Source: Apostichopus japonicus
Taxonomy: Eukaryota; Echinodermata; Holothuroidea; Aspidochirotida; Stichopodidae
Assembly: GCF_037975245.1 (NCBI RefSeq)
Contig: NC_092568.1
Coordinates: 21,850,501 to 21,914,500 of the forward strand
Direction of reading: 5' to 3'
DNA: 64,000 bases
The notes beneath the pieces were generated by a model. It did not search any database and was not told the DNA's origin. It saw only the letters and a list, made by a program, of their open reading frames with translations. A program made the position numbers and the translations under genes. The stretch's first letter is position 1. The number at the start of each line of letters is the position of its first letter. Positions 58,481 through 64,000 of this stretch are shown here, piece after piece.

Positions 58481-61400
58481 GGTTAACACGCGCAAGCCGT
58501 GAAGCCCATCCTCACATGTAAAGATAAACATAAAGGTTGTACGTAACCACTAATAATAACGTCAGTAACTTCTCATGCCTATTCTACGAGGGCATGTATT
58601 CTACTGTGGATTCACCTTCTGGTTTCATCAGTTCTAGAGAAATCAGGGATTGTGAAAGACCTTTCTCCCAAAAAATTCTGGTTCTTGATATTTATTAAAA
58701 ATATTTTTTATTTAACTGATTTGCTAAGTGTTTTTAGTTGTTTTGTTTCTAACAGTACTTTTTATATTTAGTGTTTATTTCACTGATGTAGTTTATGTCG
58801 TCCGTATTTGACCTTTCTATTTTCTCTCGCTTTGATTAACGTTCGTTTGCTTTGTAGTGAGTTGAAAATAGGTCCTTAGTACAATCATGTTATTGTTCTT
58901 CTGTATTTGGCTGGCTCATGAATTATTCATAGCTTGGTCCACATGGGCAGCATGTGGTCAACAGTATCTCTTTGTCTTCAACCTCACTTTCCCTTATTTT
59001 GTTAATGTAGATACATTTTTAAGCTAAAGTAGTGCTGCTTAAATTTCATCCTGTAAGTCTGTTTTATTATTGATTCTTACTTTTCTTATGTATACATGTT
59101 TAAAATACTTATAATTTGGTGTTATAGTCAAATCTCTGAAGTAATACGGGGTTTGGATGTAATTATTAAGAATATCCATGCGCTTGTTAGCCTGAGTTTA
59201 TGCTAATACACCCTCCTGGCTTGGCGTGGGTAGAGTTGCATGTGGGAATTTCAAGGAGCATGATCTTTATTAGAATCAGAGAAGAAAAGTTGTCCGTTTC
59301 CAGTATAAAACGATGATAAAGAGTTAATTTTGGTTCTGTTTGGCTACTCGGTTGTGCGATGGTGAAGGTCTGTCTACGAGGGCACAACTTGTAATTGACA
59401 TATTTGGCTTGGGGCTGCTTTCTATGCTTTCCTGTTCTCTACGTTTTCTGTTTTATCTACACTGAATAAATTGGTGAAATCGTATACTGCTGTCTCTGAA
59501 TCTGGTCTTAACGAGCAGGCTGACCCTTCCTTCGACTTCCCCTCCGCGTCCCTTCAGCTTTTTATGTTTTTATATCATATTTTTCATGTTTTTGTTTTGC
59601 CCTTTTATTTGGTTTTAGTCTGGATTTGGGTCGGATCCGGTCTTGTCTGCATCCTATCATTGACTGATCTGTTCTACCGTGAGCTTTTTCCCGTCATATT
59701 CAAAATTTCATGGATTCGCCACAGCAATATAAGACAACAGACAAATTAAAGGAGGTTACCAGGTACTCGTCCATTCAAGTGGTATCACGAAAATTGTCAT
59801 GCTACGGTAGTTTAAAACCACATCCTGAAAACATTTTGTATCGTGGAGATACATCTATTTAAACTGGGGAAGAATCGTTCGTTTAATTCAAGGCACTGCA
59901 GGCTCCCGGTCTAATATTCTGCAAAGAAATTTTCCAATGACTTACAAACGCATAAATAAACCTCAGCAGAAGTTTCCATTGTTAATAGATAAGGCTTCCA
60001 CTACTAATATCCCCTACATCGATGAACCGCTCAGTACTTGGGTTAAGCATGGAACTGGAAGAAAGCTTCCGGGCAAATAAAGCAATGCTTTCCGTTGTAC
60101 ACAAACAGACAAAAACAAGACAGGCCTATACGCACGAAAAGAAGATGTTAATTTGAAAAATCAGACTGGTTGGCGTATATATTAATTGATCTTGGAAAAA
60201 CATTTGCCTCGTTGATTAAGGGCATTGAAGACTCGCGCACAAAGAAACGTCTCATGCCGGTAATCTGACCTAGTTTCGAATGAGGTGTAACAAAAGTGGT
60301 AGACACCACCATCGATCCCAGAAAATACACACACAGCTTGCTACCGTCGGTAGTTAGACACTAATGCACAGTCAATACATGTAGCTACGGTCAATACCCA
60401 CAACAAAATGTACATGGCAGCGATGGACATCTCAGGTATAGATAAAATATAACAAGGTATCTCTTTTCATTACTGTCTGCATTTTGTAGCGACACGAAAA
60501 AAACTTCACTTGCAAGCAACGGAAAGTTAACTTTTTCAGAGCGCGGCACGCGGTTTGGGGCGAGTCTTCAATGCCTTTCAGGTAGTTTATGTCTAGTAAT
60601 AGCCCCGTTGACTTACATACTAAATCATAAATGTAATGCGGTCTATAAGTCTAGAAAGAAGTTCCCACTAACAAATTGGCCATCATGGTTCATGGCACTA
60701 TCAATTTTCCATGCAGAATTTGCTATGAGAGCCTGACGTTTTCGTCACTTGCATAAACAGACATCTTTACTGTAAACATTTTTCGTACGATGCTCCTGGG
60801 AGGCGTAAAGGGTTTAAAATTGCCTTAATTGACCCAATTTTGGCACCTCGTGTACTTCTATTCGTGTTCTTTAAGATCCAAGATCCTAACTGATAACATA
60901 CAAAAACAATGTTCTCCCTTTTTTTGCACTTTTCCAGAAGGAGAACACTCGGGCTGATTGGTACAGACTCTAATAGAAGTATGCCACCTTATGTACAAAC
61001 GTATTCTAACTTTCTATCCCGCTCAATTGCCGGCGAAGTAAAACTTATTACCATTGTGTATGAGATGTTAAGTCACAGTCAAACCGTGTCTTCATGGATG
61101 ACCCAACAATAAGTCTACATTTTGATTGACATGTTCACTCTATTTATGTCTTGACTATATATAGCATCATATATGGATCTTGTTCTCAAGAAAACGATAA
61201 CAGAAGTTGAAAGTGAGTTACTGAATTATAATAGATGCAAGATTGCGGCAAAGTTTTCCTCAGTGACTTGTTTGACCAAGTAGCATCCAAAACATTTGAG
61301 TACCGAGCTTACATCAGTACTATACAGTGTTAAAAAATGAAACAAAATAAGGGATTTCGCTGCTTGAGAGTTCTGGTTCAGCACAATGGAATAGTAAGAT

Positions 61401-62294
61401 ATTGTTGATAGAAATAAAAACTTATTATCAATAAGGCATTTACGCGGCATGTCATAGGGTGTATGGAGTCTGACCAAATTTTCAAGGTCAGTATTTCATT
61501 GACATAAATTTCGAGAACTGAGGTGTCTGAAAGGAAATTTTATGATATTTTCTCTGATTCGACTTTTTTACGTGAGAAATAAAAGAGAAAATGTGCGTTC
61601 CTTGAAGGTAGCGTTTGGATCATGATCCTAATCAAATGTTAACTTAGTTGATTTCATAAGTTTATCGCATTCAAACTCCCCGAAACAACTGTTTTCTTGA
61701 CAGAAGCGGCTTGGAGTCTTGTTCGGCCGCCCATAGAGTGATCGTCGTAGTTTATGTACGACAGTTCGTAAAATGGTACCGTCCACACACAATGCCACGT
61801 TATCCTAGCCACGCAACAATTTGTATTACATTTTAGGTTCCCAGAAAATGGTATGCGCCTATTGCCAGTGAACCATATGTACGTTAGGTATGATATATGC
61901 TACTACTAACACGTATACGTTAAACTAAGTAGCCTACATTTTGCGAGAGGGACGGAAGAGCCTGTGGTAGTACTTGCCGAACCGATAAACCCTAAAGCGA
62001 AGCTGGTCTTTTCCATCAAATAAACGAGAAGTTCGATTGACGGACTTTATCCATACACCAAGGACTTTTGTTCCTCCTTCGATCATCGGCTAACTTACAA
62101 CTGGTTCTGAAATCAACCAAGAGTTTTCATAATCATATTTGTATCATAACCTTCGTTAGTTGCTGGGCCCAAGTAAAATACTCACACCTTATGCCCAGTA
62201 ACACTAGGTTTCTATAGGGTTTCCACTTCAGCTTCATTTAAATTAACGGACAATAATAGGCTAAGTAAACGTACAAGAAGCTATCAATATCATC
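58481..62294. other. Intergenic region between divergent CRLS1 and TMED10-like genes
   Basis: 3.8 kb without a recognised gene, RNA or mobile-element terminus. Open frames here have no family resemblance. The last few hundred bases must include the p24 gene promoter. Confidence 0.55.
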
Positions 62295-62474
62295 ATGAAT
62301 ATCTTCATTTTAGTATGGGCATTAGTGCTCCTGTTTATCAGTGAGATATCTGCTCTGTCCTTCATGTTACCACAAAATACTCGCAAGTGCCTTATGGAAG
62401 AAATACACAAAGACGTCTTGGTTACTGGTGAATATAAATTGTCTCCAGCACCTGGGCATAAAACATCATTGAAG
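62295..62474 (+). CDS. TMED10: TMED10-like exon 1
   Basis: 60 codons. [20 protein letters not shown] is a signal peptide, followed by [20 protein letters not shown] and LVTGEYKL. The Cys after RK is the first partner of the GOLD-domain disulfide. A at -3 of the ATG; donor GTGAGT, phase 0 out. Confidence 0.95.
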
Positions 62475-64000
62475 GTGAGTTAATATAAGCATTTTAAACG
62501 GAGGTGTTGTTCTGATGAAGGTTTAACAGTTGGTACCATTTCGGTTCTTTTTTTGGGGGGGGCATTGATGGCTTGCAAACAACATGTTAAGAAGCAATTC
62601 AGCTAAAAAGTAACATAACCTGCTTTCAGCCTTATTAAAACCCTCTTCATCGTAGGTCTGATATTGTAGGCCCATAGAAAAACCTGGCAAATCATGAAAC
62701 AAGGAAATGTTGGGTATCATAACTTCGTAAGGTGGCTGTCCTACTTAAATACATGACAACAAGATTACCATGGTGAAAAGCTAACTGTGCCTAATGTGAA
62801 CTTGAAACTTGTGTGGAGAACCTACAGACTTACTACAGTGATGAATTTACCATTGTTAGTTACTGTAGGCCAAAGTTATAGCCAAGGCTACAGTCTTGAT
62901 ATAGATGTAAATCATTGTGACAGTGGCATTTATGTATAAACCGAATTCCAGTCATATTTTAACTATTTTAACATTTTATTTCCACCAGTATTATTAGATC
63001 ATGTTTTACTTGCCCATTGACATGTGAAAGCCATCAAAGAACATCAATTTTATGAGTTGTGAAATGCTGGGTAATTATTTATGTCAAAAGACCAAAACTG
63101 TAGAGCTGAGAATATTTTCCATAAAGTGCATATCAAGCGAAATATCTCATTTTGATGTAAAGAGTGAATGGCACCTGTCCCCACAACTAATGTACAGGGC
63201 TTACACTACTCTATTGATAAACCAAGTTATTAATAAACTTTTCTGAATTGTTTCAACCCAAGAGGATATTAACCTAGTGCATCTGTCATGTCAGCTACAA
63301 GCTACAAATTTCTGTCGTCAAATTTGAAATAGAAGGAAAGCAAAGACAGTTAAGAACAGCAGTGATGTGTATTGCTTTCGAGGTGGTTTCAATTCAAATG
63401 ATTGCTTTCATTTGAAAACTTCCTAGCAAGTTGAATTGTTGTTTTTCAATATATAGTCAATTTCTATTTGTTCCCTTACACATGACAGGTTGGAGATTCT
63501 AAAGGTCACACACTTTATTCTAAAGAAGATGCCTTGGAAGGCAAATTTGCATTCACGACAGACGATAAAGAAGTAGTTGAAATTTGTTTCATTTCAAAGA
63601 TTGATCCTGGTGAGGAATTGCTATCGATAAAGCAGCTTCATTAAGCTTGCTAGCTGCTACTACTATTTATCATATGTTCCTAAACTTCCACTCACTGTTT
63701 GCTTTTTTTACTAACCTAACCTTCCAGAAGCTTGGTCCCTTTGGTAAGGTAGTGTTTAGCAGAACAGGTCGCTGGCTCACTGTTTGTGCACCTTGCAGTT
63801 TCGGGTATTCTAGTCTGCGGTGTTTTGATACTCTAAACCCCTATCTCTCTCTCTCTCTTTACTGTGCTTTCCCCCCTGATGCTATCAGGTCTTTGACAAA
63901 AAAGGCCAACTGCTGTATAATAAGGACGAAGCAGAGAAGGGTAAATTTGCCCTAACTGGTGATGCAACAGACAATTTTTATTCGATCTGTGTTGAAACAA
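62295..64000 (+). CDS. TMED10: p24 family cargo receptor, TMED10-like (partial, runs off window)
   Basis: p24 proteins are type I membrane proteins of COPI/COPII vesicles that sort GPI-anchored and other cargo between ER and Golgi. Exon 1 (62295-62474) gives a signal peptide and the start of the GOLD domain ([20 protein letters not shown]; human TMED10 has NSRKCLREEIHKDLLVTG). Two alternative versions of the next exon follow, 63489-63609 and 63889 onward, each supplying the second half of the GOLD domain with its conserved Cys. The coiled coil, membrane segment and cytosolic FF/KK tail lie beyond the window. The orthology call is firm to TMED10 by exons 1 and 2a. Confidence 0.93.
62475..63488. 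other. TMED10-like intron 1
   Basis: AT-rich intron with a G run at 62555-62562. No recognised structure. Confidence 0.5.
63489..63609 (+). CDS. TMED10: TMED10-like exon 2a (canonical GOLD half)
   Basis: 121 bp, phase 0 in and phase 1 out. [20 protein letters not shown] and [20 protein letters not shown] closely match human ITDSAGHILYSKEDATKGKF. Contains the second disulfide Cys. Acceptor CATGACAG, donor GTGAGG. Confidence 0.95.
63889..64000 (+). CDS. TMED10: TMED10-like exon 2b (duplicated alternative GOLD half, cut by window end)
   Basis: Begins after a CT-rich tract and TATCAG, also in phase 0. Encodes [20 protein letters not shown] and [17 protein letters not shown], paralogous to exon 2a at about 16 of 37 positions, with the GKFA block and the Cys kept. 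Placing it after exon 2a would read GGT CTT TGA, a stop, so 2a and 2b cannot both be used in one functional message. Its donor is outside the window. Confidence 0.85.

Noticed and set aside
58584-59384. CTACGAGGGCA direct repeat 790 bp apart, considered as a target duplication of an LTR or LINE
   Set aside because: No matching element ends were found between the copies, and an 11-base match over this distance can occur by chance.

Overview
The window is intron-rich, AT-rich animal nuclear DNA. All introns assigned here use GT-AG borders. The four genes have clear metazoan orthologues, and the repeats (hAT-type MITEs, tRNA-derived SINEs, a Penelope-like relic, frequent TAGGCCTA words) suggest a marine invertebrate deuterostome, possibly an echinoderm. 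The clade is inferred from general character and not proven.

Layout. (1) 1-7112: no exon recognised; a SINE head and two hAT-type MITEs. This is probably an intron of the next gene, because that gene's N-terminal exons are missing. (2) 7113-34683, plus strand: 19 exons of a Girdin/Daple (CCDC88) protein. They encode about 1130 residues of coiled coil and a disordered tail ending in the Daple-type PDZ ligand GCV; the N-terminal Hook-like domain lies outside the window. The 19 exons sum to exactly 1600 codons including stop. Introns hold several minisatellites, two of them grown from exon/intron borders. (3) 34684-44531: 3' flank, a 27-bp minisatellite and a cluster of nested MITEs. (4) 44532-50203, plus: complete nine-exon PSMA3 (20S proteasome alpha subunit, 259 aa). 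(5) 53853-57805, minus: complete six-exon CRLS1 (cardiolipin synthase, 371 aa), convergent with PSMA3. (6) 62295-64000, plus: first exons of a p24-family gene (TMED10-like), divergent from CRLS1 and cut by the window end.

The four genes act in different processes: Wnt/G-protein scaffold, proteasome, mitochondrial lipid synthesis and ER-Golgi cargo transport. Nothing suggests an operon or functional cluster.

Main points of interest: a duplicated GOLD-domain exon in the TMED10-like gene whose phases enforce mutually exclusive use; two alternative C-termini of the CCDC88 protein (with or without GCV); a 1.3-kb minisatellite that has copied a 5' splice site many times; MITEs with different terminal repeats sharing one internal module; and a decayed hammerhead-ribozyme-like motif in a short insertion with a 12-bp target duplication.
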